A stretch of 64,000 nt of DNA, from the NCBI GenBank assembly GCA_040218875.1, contig JAVJQP010000027.1; one strand, given 5' to 3'. Source of the DNA: Coleofasciculus sp937127375. GTDB taxonomy: Bacteria; Cyanobacteriota; Cyanobacteriia; Cyanobacteriales; Coleofasciculaceae. A program made the position numbers and the translations under genes. Numbering within the stretch: the first letter of the stretch is position 1; the number at the start of each line of letters is the position of its first letter. Of this stretch, positions 52,047-60,732 are shown in pieces. The notes under the pieces were generated by a model. The model saw only the letters and a list, made by a program, of their open reading frames with translations. It searched no databases and was not told where the DNA came from.

Positions 52047-54437
52047 ATGGAAACCAGCCATCTACGACTACAAGGAATGGGTTGCGCCTCTTGCGCCGCC
52101 ACGATTGAACAAGCCATTCAAGGTGTTTCTGGCGTTGTTGACTGTAATGTTAACTTTGCCATGGAACAAGGTTCTGTAACCTATAATCCCAAAGCGACAA
52201 CTTTAGACAGCATCCAACAAGCCGTCGCCGATGCAGGATATGGGGCGCATCCCTTAGATACCACCCAAATGGGTGAAGACACCGACGCCGAAAAAACCGC
52301 ACGAGAAGCCCATCAACGGGATCTCAAACATAAAGTTATCGTCGGCGGCGTGATTAGTCTTCTCCTCGTGGTTGGTTCACTTCCGGCGATGACAGGATTA
52401 CATATTCCCTACTTTCCCTCCTGGCTGCATAATGCTTGGGTGCAACTGGTTTTAAGTACACCTGTACTGTTTTGGTGCGGTCAATCTTTCTTTGTCGGCG
52501 CGTGGAAAGCCTTTAAACGCCATGGCGCGGATATGAATACACTGGTAGCGCTGGGGACAGGTTCCGCTTATTTCTATTCTCTCTTTGTTACCTTTTTCCC
52601 TGGCTTTTTAATCGCCCAAGGCTTGTCACCGGATGTCTACTACGAACCCGCCGCCGTGATTATTACCCTCATTTTATTAGGGCGACTGTTGGAAAATCGG
52701 GCAAAAGGTCAAACCTCAGAAGCGATTCGTAAGTTAATGGGATTACAAGCGAAAACAGCGCGAGTCATTCGTAAAGGAGAAGAGGTTGATATTCCGATTG
52801 AACAAGTTATTGTCGATGATGTTATAGTTGTTCGCCCTGGGGAAAAGATTCCCGTGGATGGAGAAGTAGTTGACGGGGCATCTACTATTGATGAATCTAT
52901 GGTAACGGGTGAACCCATCCCGGTGAAAAAACAAGCTGGCGATGAAGTAATTGGCGCGACAATTAATAAAACCGGAAGTTTTAAATTCCGCGCCTCACGA
53001 GTGGGGAAAGATACGGTATTGGCGCAAATTGTCCAATTAGTCCAAGAGGCGCAAGGGTCAAAAGCCCCGATTCAGAAACTCGCGGATCAAGTCACAGGCT
53101 GGTTTGTACCCGTTGTAATTGCGGTTGCGATCGCGACGTTTGTGATCTGGTTTAATGTGATGGGTAATGTTACCCTTGCCACGATTACTACGGTTGGGGT
53201 TTTAATTATTGCTTGTCCCTGTGCCTTAGGTTTAGCTACTCCGACATCCATTATGGTGGGGACTGGCTTAGGTGCAGAAAATGGCATTTTAATTAAAGGG
53301 GGAGATAGTTTAGAACTCGCCCATAAACTTCAGGCAATTGTCCTGGATAAAACGGGTACGATTACCCAAGGGAAACCCAGCGTAACTAACTATGTTACCG
53401 TCAAAGGAACAGCCGATCATCATGAAATAAAACTGCTCCGATTCGCCGCCGCTGTAGAACGGCTTTCCGAACATCCCTTAGCTGAAGCCATTGTTGATTA
53501 TGCCAAATCTCAAGGCGTAGAATTCCCATTACCCGACGTACAAAACTTTGAAGCCGTTGCTGGAATGGGAGTACAAGGAGAAGTGGAGAATCACTTCATC
53601 CAAATTGGCACTCAACGCTGGATGAATGCATTAGAAATTGATACCCAATCCCTACAATCTCAGAAACAAACCTGGGAAGCGGCGACAAAAACAACGGCTT
53701 GGATTGCTGTGGATGGTAAGATTGAGGGATTAGTCGGTATTGCTGATGCCATAAAACCTTCTTCTGTGGAGGCGGTAAAGAAACTGCAACGCTTGGGGTT
53801 GCAAGTTGTCATGTTAACCGGAGATAATCAACAAACAGCAGACGCGATCGCACGAGAAATTGGTATCCAGCATGTCTTTGCCGAAGTGCGCCCCGATCAG
53901 AAATCCGATGTCATCCGTTCCCTACAAACCGAACCAATTAAGAAGACTCCACAATCAACAAATAGCCAGGGCGGGTTTAGTGAAATTAGTGGTTTTTTCC
54001 TAAATATTATCGGTAAAACCCGCCCCTACACTATCAACAATCAACATTCCAATCGGATTGTTGCTATGGTAGGTGATGGAATTAATGACGCCCCCGCCTT
54101 AGCCCAAGCGGATGTGGGAATAGCGATTGGTACGGGTACGGATGTGGCTATGGCAGCCAGTGATATTACGTTGATTTCTGGGGATTTAAACGGGGTTGTC
54201 ACGGCGATTCAACTTAGCCACGCCACGATGGGAAATATTCGCCAAAATCTGTTTTTTGCTTTTATTTATAACACCGCAGGGATTCCGATTGCGGCGGGAA
54301 TTCTTTATCCCTTATTTGGTGTATTACTCAATCCCATTATAGCCGGAGGAGCCATGGCACTGAGTTCAATTTCTGTAGTCACAAATGCATTAAGATTACG
54401 GAATTTTAAGCCCCAAATTATCAGCGATCGCCTGTAG
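52047..54437 (+). CDS. copA: Copper-exporting P-type ATPase (CopA/PacS-like) with repeat insert
   Basis: 796 aa from ATG 52047, which has AGGAG at the right distance; a longer frame begins at 51942. The N-terminal metal-binding GMGCASC carries C13 and C16, followed by membrane CPC (ACPCALGLATPTSI), DKTGT near 434, and SEHPLAEAI. A segment of about 40 residues (631-670, SQGGFSEISGFFLNI...) sits between RPDQKSDVIRSLQ and VAMVGDGINDAPALA, where other P-type ATPases have only a few residues. It is a family A palindrome read in frame. A small membrane-protein gene follows. Confidence 0.9.
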   Translation: METSHLRLQGMGCASCAATIEQAIQGVSGVVDCNVNFAMEQGSVTYNPKATTLDSIQQAVADAGYGAHPLDTTQMGEDTDAEKTAREAHQRDLKHKVIVGGVISLLLVVGSLPAMTGLHIPYFPSWLHNAWVQLVLSTPVLFWCGQSFFVGAWKAFKRHGADMNTLVALGTGSAYFYSLFVTFFPGFLIAQGLSPDVYYEPAAVIITLILLGRLLENRAKGQTSEAIRKLMGLQAKTARVIRKGEEVDIPIEQVIVDDVIVVRPGEKIPVDGEVVDGASTIDESMVTGEPIPVKKQAGDEVIGATINKTGSFKFRASRVGKDTVLAQIVQLVQEAQGSKAPIQKLADQVTGWFVPVVIAVAIATFVIWFNVMGNVTLATITTVGVLIIACPCALGLATPTSIMVGTGLGAENGILIKGGDSLELAHKLQAIVLDKTGTITQGKPSVTNYVTVKGTADHHEIKLLRFAAAVERLSEHPLAEAIVDYAKSQGVEFPLPDVQNFEAVAGMGVQGEVENHFIQIGTQRWMNALEIDTQSLQSQKQTWEAATKTTAWIAVDGKIEGLVGIADAIKPSSVEAVKKLQRLGLQVVMLTGDNQQTADAIAREIGIQHVFAEVRPDQKSDVIRSLQTEPIKKTPQSTNSQGGFSEISGFFLNIIGKTRPYTINNQHSNRIVAMVGDGINDAPALAQADVGIAIGTGTDVAMAASDITLISGDLNGVVTAIQLSHATMGNIRQNLFFAFIYNTAGIPIAAGILYPLFGVLLNPIIAGGAMALSSISVVTNALRLRNFKPQIISDRL
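53968..54030. repeat. Palindromic repeat family A, copy 9, inside copA
   Basis: AGGGCGGGTTTAGTG to TAAAACCCGCCCCTACA, 63 bp and thus a multiple of three. It uses another reading frame from the menE and ctaA copies, since the encoded peptide differs. Confidence 0.9.
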
Positions 54438-54524
54438 GGGCGACCCGCTGAAATCAATGAACAACTCAAATCTATTCAACTTTATCGGATCGCCCTTTAT
54501 TAACCTTGAGGAGGAATCAAACCA

Positions 54525-54761
54525 ATGGCAACTAAACCTAAAATCTTAGCCTATCTGATTAGTTTAGGACTTATATTCGGAGTTGCTGTTAATCCGGCTA
54601 TGGCTAAATTGTCAGAACATCAGTCCCAGAAAACGAGTCAATTTAGCAAAATTGAGCAACCGTTACTCCTGAAAGTGGGTGTTACTTTAGGAGGAGTTGT
54701 ATTAATTGGTGCAGAACTTTGGTGGTTTTTATTAAGTAAACATCAATCCAACAAGTCTTGA
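54525..54761 (+). CDS. Small two-TM protein after the copper ATPase
   Basis: A 78-aa protein. The signal-anchor-like N-terminus (ILAYLISLGLIFGVAVNPAMA) is followed by a short polar region and a second membrane segment (VGVTLGGVVLIGAELWWFLL). GAGGAGGAA at 54508-54516 gives a strong ribosome site. It begins 88 bp after copA on the same strand. I recall similar small proteins beside cyanobacterial copper ATPases, but no function. No cysteine or histidine-rich copper site is present. Confidence 0.75.
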   Translation: MATKPKILAYLISLGLIFGVAVNPAMAKLSEHQSQKTSQFSKIEQPLLLKVGVTLGGVVLIGAELWWFLLSKHQSNKS

Positions 54762-54971
54762 ATAAGAATCGGCGAAGACAGTGCAACAAAGTAGGGGAGC
54801 TGGGGGAGCCATGTAGAGACGCGCCATGGCGCGTCTGGGAACTCTTTGAGCCGGGACACTGTAGCTAAAAATTAGGGTGGGCAATGGTTGTGGCTTAAGT
54901 TGACACCCATGAGTGTGGGGAACATCCTGTGAAAAGTGAGATCATGCTTGGCAACTCATCGCCTAGTCACA
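54762..54971. other. Repeat-bearing intergenic region
   Basis: It contains the 20-bp palindrome AGACGCGCCATGGCGCGTCT (54817-54836), a member of the GTAGAGACGT family, and GGGGAGCTGGGGGAGC low-complexity sequence. No gene is seen. Confidence 0.6.
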
Positions 54972-55169
54972 ATGGGAAAATGGGAAACCAACATTCTTTA
55001 TAATCGGGACGAACTGGCGATGGTAGCTATTCACCAGAGAGATAAACCCAAGCTTTACGATGCCTATACCATAAAACCGTTAGAGCTATCTCGCTCTACC
55101 AACGGTGTGTATCAGCATTCCAAATGGCATAGTGAGGGAGACATCCTAAACTGTCAACATCTGTTTTAA
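54972..55169 (+). CDS. Short hypothetical protein, possibly a gene fragment
   Basis: A frame of about 65 codons from ATG 54972 (MGKWETNILYNRDELAMVAI) with a soluble, mixed composition. No motif is recognised. The start lacks a convincing ribosome site, and the 240 bp after it contains only short repeats (GCGCAACTACAAGCGCAAC near 55313). It could be a remnant of a longer gene. Confidence 0.25.
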   Translation: MGKWETNILYNRDELAMVAIHQRDKPKLYDAYTIKPLELSRSTNGVYQHSKWHSEGDILNCQHLF

Positions 55170-55409
55170 ATGCTATTCGTGATCCTAATAACGAGATCTA
55201 TCTGAGTGTTGAATGAAATTTGCCTGGGTTTTTATGAAAGTTCGCTTTTGTTCTACTTTTTATAGCTTGGAGACTTTTTCTGTGGAACCTTATGGCTGAG
55301 ACTGGCGCTAAAGCGCAACTACAAGCGCAACTACAAGCGCGATGACAAGCACAAGGAGGAACCGGGATAATCTAGATAGGGCATTTCTCTAGCTAGGTGA
55401 TGAATCTTT

Positions 55410-57407
55410 ATGACTGCTTCCACTCCCCGTTTCCCCGATATCCAAAACCACTGGGCGCGTTCTTTTATTGAAGGGTTAGCCCTGGTGGGTATGATTAGTG
55501 GCTTTCCCGATGGGCGTTTTCGTCCTAATGATCCGATGAGTCGGGCGCAGTTTGCGGCGTTGTTACAGAATGCTTTTTCTAAACCGAGTAAACGCCCAAA
55601 TGTTCCGTTTGTGGATGTTCCTACTAAACATTGGGCAACTGGGGCGATTGCTAAGGCGTATCAAACCGGGTTTATGTCGGGGTATCCGGGAAATCGGTTT
55701 CGCCCAGAGGCGAGTATAGCCAGAGTGGAGGTGTTGGTGTCTCTAATCACGGGATTGGAGATAACTACTGCTGGATTAACGGAGGTGAAAGCCGCCCTAG
55801 GGGAACTCTATGATGATTTTGGTGACATTCCCAACTATGCTATTGATCGGATTGCGATCGCAACCAATACGGGAATGGTGGTGAATTATCCCCAACTTAA
55901 GCGCTTCAATCCCCTCCAAGCCGCCACCCGTGCAGATGTTGCGGCGTTTATTTACCAGGCGTTAGTCTATACGGGTGAACTTGACGCCATTGGTTCAGAC
56001 TATATTATCGTGCGCCAGAAAACCCTGAAACTGAGCCATCAACGGGAGTTTCGTGGGGTGTGGGTAGCGACAGTCTGGAACATCGATTGGCCCCCCCAAC
56101 GAGGCTTATCTGTCGCCCAACAGCAACGGGAATTGTTACAAATTATTGACCGCATGGCTGAACTTCAGTTAAATGCGTTAATCTTGCAAGTTCGACCTAC
56201 AGGTGATGCCTTTTATGCCTCCCCGTTAGAACCCTGGAGTGAATGGTTAACCGGCATACAAGGTCAAGCTCCCGATCCTTATTATGACCCCTTAGAGTTT
56301 GCGATCGCGGCTTGTCATCAGCGCAATATTGAACTCCACGCCTGGTTTAACCCCTACCGCGCCAAAACTTCTTCCCAAAGTTCCACCAATGTCGCCCCTC
56401 ATATTAGCGTCACCCATCCCGAATACGTGTATAAATATGGCAATCAGCAGTGGATGGACCCTGGGGTGAAAGTAGTTCAAGATTTAACCTATAACGTAAT
56501 CATGGATGTCGTGCGGCGCTACGACGTTGATGGCATTCATCTGGATGATTATTTTTATCCCTATCCCATCGCGGGAGAAGAGTTCCCCGATGAAAAAACA
56601 TATAACGCTTATCAAGCCGAAGGCGGCACTCTTAGCTTAAGTGATTGGCGGCGGGAAAATGTGAATCAAATGGTGCAGCGCCTTTATACCGGAATTCGCG
56701 CTACTAAGAAACATGTTAAATTTGGCATTAGTCCCTTTGGCATTTATCGTCCCGGACAACCACCTCAAATTAAAGGCTTAGATCAATACGAATCCCTCTA
56801 TGCTGACCCGAAACAATGGTTAGAAGCAGGATGGATTGATTATATCGCCCCGCAATTATACTGGCGCATTGACCCCCCCGCCCAAAGTTATCCCGTTCTC
56901 CTGCAATGGTGGACAGACAATAATCCCAAACAGCGCCATATTTATCCCGGCAATCGGTTAAGTATGTTGGATGCTCAAGACTGGTCTTTCTTAGAATATG
57001 AACGGCAAGTTGATATTACCCGCAACCTGGCTCCCCAACTCTCCCTCGGCAATATCTTTTATAACATGAAAGTCTTTAATGAAAATCGTTTGGGAGTGGT
57101 TGAAAAGTTCCAAGCCTCTGTTTATAATCAACCCGCCTTATCTCCAACCATGTCGTGGCTGAGTGATACACCGCCAGCGATTCCGGTTCGGGTGAGAGTG
57201 ATTGGAAATAAGCTAATTTGGAATGCAGCGATTAACGCCAAGATTCGCTCTTGGACAGTGTATCAGCAGCAAGGCGAAAACTGGACACTGCACAAAATTT
57301 TGCCAGAGGAGATAACCGAGGCAGAATTAGCACCGGGAACCTATGCGGTATGTGCTGTAGACAGACTAGCGAATGAAAGTTTAGGCGTTGTGGCGTCTAT
57401 TCAATAA
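55410..57407 (+). CDS. SLH-domain glycosyl hydrolase-like protein (DUF187/GHL10)
   Basis: A 665-aa protein. Three S-layer homology repeats (FPDIQNHWARSFIEGLALVG, FVDVPTKHWATGAIAKAYQT and a third near 120-185) precede a family 10-like glycosidase barrel (FRGVWVATVWNIDWPPQRGL near 212, LQVRPTGDAFYAS, WFNPYRA, GIHLDDYFYPYP, and WIDYIAPQLYW). A short beta domain closes it. SLH repeats should bind the protein to the cell wall. No signal peptide is visible at the annotated start, which is odd for a wall protein; the true start may differ. The substrate is probably a polysaccharide. Confidence 0.9.
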   Translation: MTASTPRFPDIQNHWARSFIEGLALVGMISGFPDGRFRPNDPMSRAQFAALLQNAFSKPSKRPNVPFVDVPTKHWATGAIAKAYQTGFMSGYPGNRFRPEASIARVEVLVSLITGLEITTAGLTEVKAALGELYDDFGDIPNYAIDRIAIATNTGMVVNYPQLKRFNPLQAATRADVAAFIYQALVYTGELDAIGSDYIIVRQKTLKLSHQREFRGVWVATVWNIDWPPQRGLSVAQQQRELLQIIDRMAELQLNALILQVRPTGDAFYASPLEPWSEWLTGIQGQAPDPYYDPLEFAIAACHQRNIELHAWFNPYRAKTSSQSSTNVAPHISVTHPEYVYKYGNQQWMDPGVKVVQDLTYNVIMDVVRRYDVDGIHLDDYFYPYPIAGEEFPDEKTYNAYQAEGGTLSLSDWRRENVNQMVQRLYTGIRATKKHVKFGISPFGIYRPGQPPQIKGLDQYESLYADPKQWLEAGWIDYIAPQLYWRIDPPAQSYPVLLQWWTDNNPKQRHIYPGNRLSMLDAQDWSFLEYERQVDITRNLAPQLSLGNIFYNMKVFNENRLGVVEKFQASVYNQPALSPTMSWLSDTPPAIPVRVRVIGNKLIWNAAINAKIRSWTVYQQQGENWTLHKILPEEITEAELAPGTYAVCAVDRLANESLGVVASIQ

Positions 57408-57578
57408 TGTCTTTGAGATGTGGAAATCAGGGTAGACAAAGGGAACGGGGAACAGGGAACAGGGAACAGTAAGGGTTTGGGGGGGTTACAAAACTTAATT
57501 AGCGTACCGTTTTCTTTTGTCCGACTACTTATAGATGTTCTAACTGCTATTACTAGACTAATAATCTTGGGCAAAGAT

Positions 57579-58199
57579 ATGAATACTGTCACCTTAAATT
57601 TAGACACCATTCACTTAACTGACGAACAATTCTATCAATTATGTCAAAATAATCGCGAGTTTAACTTTGAAAGCACAGCGAAGGGAGAATTAATTATCAT
57701 GCCACCCGTTGGCGGAGAAAGTGGGAATCGAGACTCTGAACTGATTGCCGATTTGGTCATCTGGAATCGGCAAAATGCCCTAGGTTTTACTTTCAGTTCC
57801 TCCACAATATTTAAGTTACCCAATGGTGCGAAACGTTCCCCAGATGCGGCTTGGATTCGCCGAGAACGCTGGGAAGCGCTCCCCCCTGAACAACGGCGCA
57901 AATTTCCCCCGATTGCACCTGATTTTGTCATCGAATTAAGGTCAGTTACAGACGATTTGCAACCGTTACGTGACAAAATGCAAGAATACATGGATGCGGG
58001 AGTGCAATTGGCATGGTTAATTAACCCCCAACCGCAGCAAGTGGAAATTTATCGCCGGGGACAGCCAGTAGAACTACGAAATCTGCCGACAGAATTATCG
58101 GGGGAACCCCTATTACCAGGATTTCTAGCAGTAGACACATCGATTAGGACGTTCGGCACCATTGTAGAGACGTTGCATGCAACGTCTCTACATAAATGA
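57579..58199 (+). CDS. Uma2 family putative endonuclease
   Basis: 206 aa from ATG 57579 (MNTVTLNLDTIHLTDEQFYQ), preceded by repeat-like open frame that should not be included. It has LIIMPPVGGESGNR, KRSPDAAWIRRERW, PPIAPDFVIELRS, LRDKMQEYMDAGVQLAWLIN and the E...K nuclease-like core. It is a near-duplicate of the gene at 58642; the two are separated by the palindrome at 58164 and cluster C. Confidence 0.92.
   Translation: MNTVTLNLDTIHLTDEQFYQLCQNNREFNFESTAKGELIIMPPVGGESGNRDSELIADLVIWNRQNALGFTFSSSTIFKLPNGAKRSPDAAWIRRERWEALPPEQRRKFPPIAPDFVIELRSVTDDLQPLRDKMQEYMDAGVQLAWLINPQPQQVEIYRRGQPVELRNLPTELSGEPLLPGFLAVDTSIRTFGTIVETLHATSLHK
58164..58191. repeat. 28-bp perfect palindrome, copy 2
   Basis: GTAGAGACGTTG, CATG centre, CAACGTCTCTAC, followed by TCCTAACCGCTATGGCGGTT. 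It overlaps the last codons of the Uma2 gene, which thus end in palindrome-derived residues (IVETLHATSLHK). Confidence 0.8.
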
Positions 58200-58280
58200 T
58201 GTATCCTAACCGCTATGGCGGTTGCTATAGCTTAACTTTATCTGCCTATTTGTAATACTATATAATTTTAAATATGATTT

Positions 58281-58623
58281 ACAGCGCTTTGCGCTGTAAT
58301 AAAGTACAGTAGATCAAAGTCCCCCTTCAGATCCCCCTCCCGTCCCCCTTTTGATCCCCCTTCCGTCCCCCTTTTAGATCCCCCTTCCGTCCCCCTTTTA
58401 GATCCCCCTTCCGTCCCCCTTAAAAAGGGGGAGACCAAAGGATGCGGGAGCTTTTTGTTCCATGGGGGAGACCAAAGGATGCGGGAGCTTTTTGTTCCAT
58501 GGGGGAGACCAAAGGATGCGGGAGCTTTTTGTTCCATGGGGGAAGCCAAAGGATGCGGGAGCTTTTGGTTCCATGGGGGATTTAGGGGGATCGACAATGT
58601 ACCGCATAGCAGAGCAAACTGCT
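58281..58623. repeat. Composite repeat cluster C, copy 2 (four 37-bp units)
   Basis: The same order as 44004-44283: ACAGCGCTTTGCGCTGTAAT, CCCCCTT/GATCCCCCTTCCGT units, then four 37-bp units (58427-58574) and GGGGATTTAGGGGGATCGAC. One more 37-bp unit than copy 1. Confidence 0.92.
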
Positions 58624-58641
58624 GTAAGCTAGGGCAAAGAT

Positions 58642-59229
58642 ATGAATACTGTAACCTTAAATTTAAACACCATTCCTTTAACCGACGAACAGTTCTATCA
58701 ATTATGTCAAAATAATCGCGAGTTTAACTTTGAAACGACGGCGAAGGGAGAATTAATTATTATGCCACCCGTAGGCGGAGAAAGTGGAAATCGAGAAGCC
58801 GAATTAATTATCGATTTGGGAATCTGGAACCGACAAACTACCCTGGGTTATACCTTCAGCTCCTCCACAATATTTAAGTTACCCAATGGCGCTAAACGTT
58901 CCCCAGATGCGGCTTGGATTCGCCAAAAACGCTGGGAAGCGCTAACGCCTGAACAACGGCGCAAATTTCCCCCGATTGCACCAGATTTTGTCATCGAATT
59001 AAGGTCAGCTACAGACGATTTGCAACTGTTGCGTGACAAAATGCAAGAATACATGGATGCGGGAGTGGAATTGGCATGGTTAATTAACCCCCAACAGCAG
59101 CAAGTGGAAATTTATCGCCGGGGACAGCCAGTAGAACTACGAAATTTGCCGACAGAATTATCGGGTGAAACCCTATTACCAGGATTTAGCTTGAGTTTAT
59201 CGGCGTATAGAGATAATACGCTTGCTTAA
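58642..59229 (+). CDS. Uma2 family putative endonuclease, tandem paralogue
   Basis: A 195-aa near-duplicate of the gene at 57579, with about nine in ten residues the same by eye. It has LIIMPPVGGESGNREAELI, SPDAAWIRQKRWEALTPEQR and PDFVIELRSATDDLQ. The final residues (LSLSAYRDNTLA) differ from the first copy, where the palindrome replaced the end. It is convergent with the repetitive gene at 59246. Confidence 0.92.
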   Translation: MNTVTLNLNTIPLTDEQFYQLCQNNREFNFETTAKGELIIMPPVGGESGNREAELIIDLGIWNRQTTLGYTFSSSTIFKLPNGAKRSPDAAWIRQKRWEALTPEQRRKFPPIAPDFVIELRSATDDLQLLRDKMQEYMDAGVELAWLINPQQQQVEIYRRGQPVELRNLPTELSGETLLPGFSLSLSAYRDNTLA

Positions 59230-59245
59230 GCAGATACCATAAACC

Positions 59246-60538
59246 TTATTCGGTTTGGTCTTCTGGCTTCTGCTCCTTGGCTTTTACTCGCTTCCTAACT
59301 TTACTTGGCTTCGGCTTTTTGGCTTCTGGCTTCTGCTCCTCTGTAGTCGATTTCTGTTCTTGGGCTTCTGGCTTCTGCTCATCTGTACTAGGCTGTTGCT
59401 CTTTCGTTTCTACCTTCGGCTCTTTGGCTTCTGGCTTCTGCTCCTCTGTCGTAGGTTTCTGTTCTTGGGCTTCTGGCTTCTGCTCATCTGTACTAGGCTG
59501 TTGCTCTTTCGTTTCTACCTTCGGCTTTTTGTATGGCTTCTGCCGTTTTATACTCGGCTTCTGCTCTGTGCCTTCTGACTGCTGTTCTTTCCCTTCTGGC
59601 TTGTGCCTTCCCGTACTCGGCTTCTGCGGTGACTTATTCTGCCGTTTCTCCTGCTGTACGGCTGTCTTGTCAGCTTTGGACGCCTTCAAAAACTTAGGTG
59701 CTTTATCCAAGGGTGGTGCTAACAGAGCATCAAACTCAAAAAGATTCCGAGTGGGCAAAAATTTAGCCTTGACTTGAATAAATGCCGGATGTCCTTGCTC
59801 CTCTTTGGGGGTTTTGGGATTGAATCGGAATGGCTTAACCGGAGAATCTTTCCACATCAACGGGAGGTGAGACGCCTTCATAAACCTCACCTTTTGCGCT
59901 GGTTCAGCTTGCTTGATATAATCTAAGCGATCGCGATTGAAATTACGGAAAATCGAGACAACGGGTCCTCGACAAACAGGTATAAATTGCCACAAACCAC
60001 GCAGCTGAAATTCAAAATCGTCCAATTGTGCCGCAACGCCATCGGGTTCTCCTTTCGAGAATCCTACCAACTGAAAGGAAATCTGATGCGACTTAGTGCG
60101 TTGAGGAAAGTGGATTACTCTGGGGTAAACGATTAATCGTTGAGTCGCTTCGCCAGTGTTTTTGATTTCCAGTTTCAGAGCGTTGAAAGCCTTGCGTAAT
60201 CGAGATGTATAAAACAAGGGATAGTCTCGACCCGCCATAGTAAGCATAGCCCGCCCCTCCTCTGACCAGCTAACATCACCGACGACGATTCCAATCGCTT
60301 GGAAGATAATTCCATCATTTTCTGATTCCTTTGTTTCCTCCTCAGGAGTGTCAGATGTTTCAGGTGTATCAGATGTTTCAGATGTTTCAGATGTTTCAGA
60401 TGTATCCGGTGTTTCAGGTGTTTCAGATGTTTCAGATGTATCCGATGTTTCAGGTGTTTCAGGCTTTTCTGGCTTTTTAGGTGTGTCAGGTGTTTCAGGT
60501 GTTGCTGTCGTCTGTTCGAGTTCTGGCTCTGTCATCAT
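59246..60538 (-). CDS. Conserved cyanobacterial protein with repetitive tails
   Basis: A 430-aa protein. The N-terminal 70 residues are TSETSETPETPDTSE-type repeats made by 9-bp DNA units. The globular middle (about 75-290, IGIVVGDVSWSEEGRAMLT to FLPTRNLFEFDALLAPP) looks conserved, with an OB/beta-rich pattern. The C-terminal 130 residues are lysine/glutamate/glutamine repeats (EEQKPEAKEPKVETKEQQ) in two near-identical long units. No signal peptide. Function is unknown; charged tails suggest nucleic-acid or ribosome contact, which is only a guess. Confidence 0.75.
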   Translation of the reverse strand: MMTEPELEQTTATPETPDTPKKPEKPETPETSDTSETSETPETPDTSETSETSETSDTPETSDTPEEETKESENDGIIFQAIGIVVGDVSWSEEGRAMLTMAGRDYPLFYTSRLRKAFNALKLEIKNTGEATQRLIVYPRVIHFPQRTKSHQISFQLVGFSKGEPDGVAAQLDDFEFQLRGLWQFIPVCRGPVVSIFRNFNRDRLDYIKQAEPAQKVRFMKASHLPLMWKDSPVKPFRFNPKTPKEEQGHPAFIQVKAKFLPTRNLFEFDALLAPPLDKAPKFLKASKADKTAVQQEKRQNKSPQKPSTGRHKPEGKEQQSEGTEQKPSIKRQKPYKKPKVETKEQQPSTDEQKPEAQEQKPTTEEQKPEAKEPKVETKEQQPSTDEQKPEAQEQKSTTEEQKPEAKKPKPSKVRKRVKAKEQKPEDQTE

Positions 60539-60732
60539 GGCTGCTGCTGACTTTTTCGTTCAGGGTAGCATTAGAAGCTATATTCCGTCGCCAATTGCGG
60601 TACGTTGATTCAATTACAACCGACTGAAATTCTTATCCAGTCGTGTTTGGACGCCTGTAAGCGGTTTGCTGGGGGCGTTGAATCTCTGGCGAATTATGGC
60701 AATTAGTGCGGCTGCGGTTTCCAGAATGCGAT

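Noticed and set aside
54936..55169. 77-aa frame from the upstream start
   Set aside because: The first 12 codons lack a plausible start; only the shorter ATG 54972 version is listed, at low confidence.
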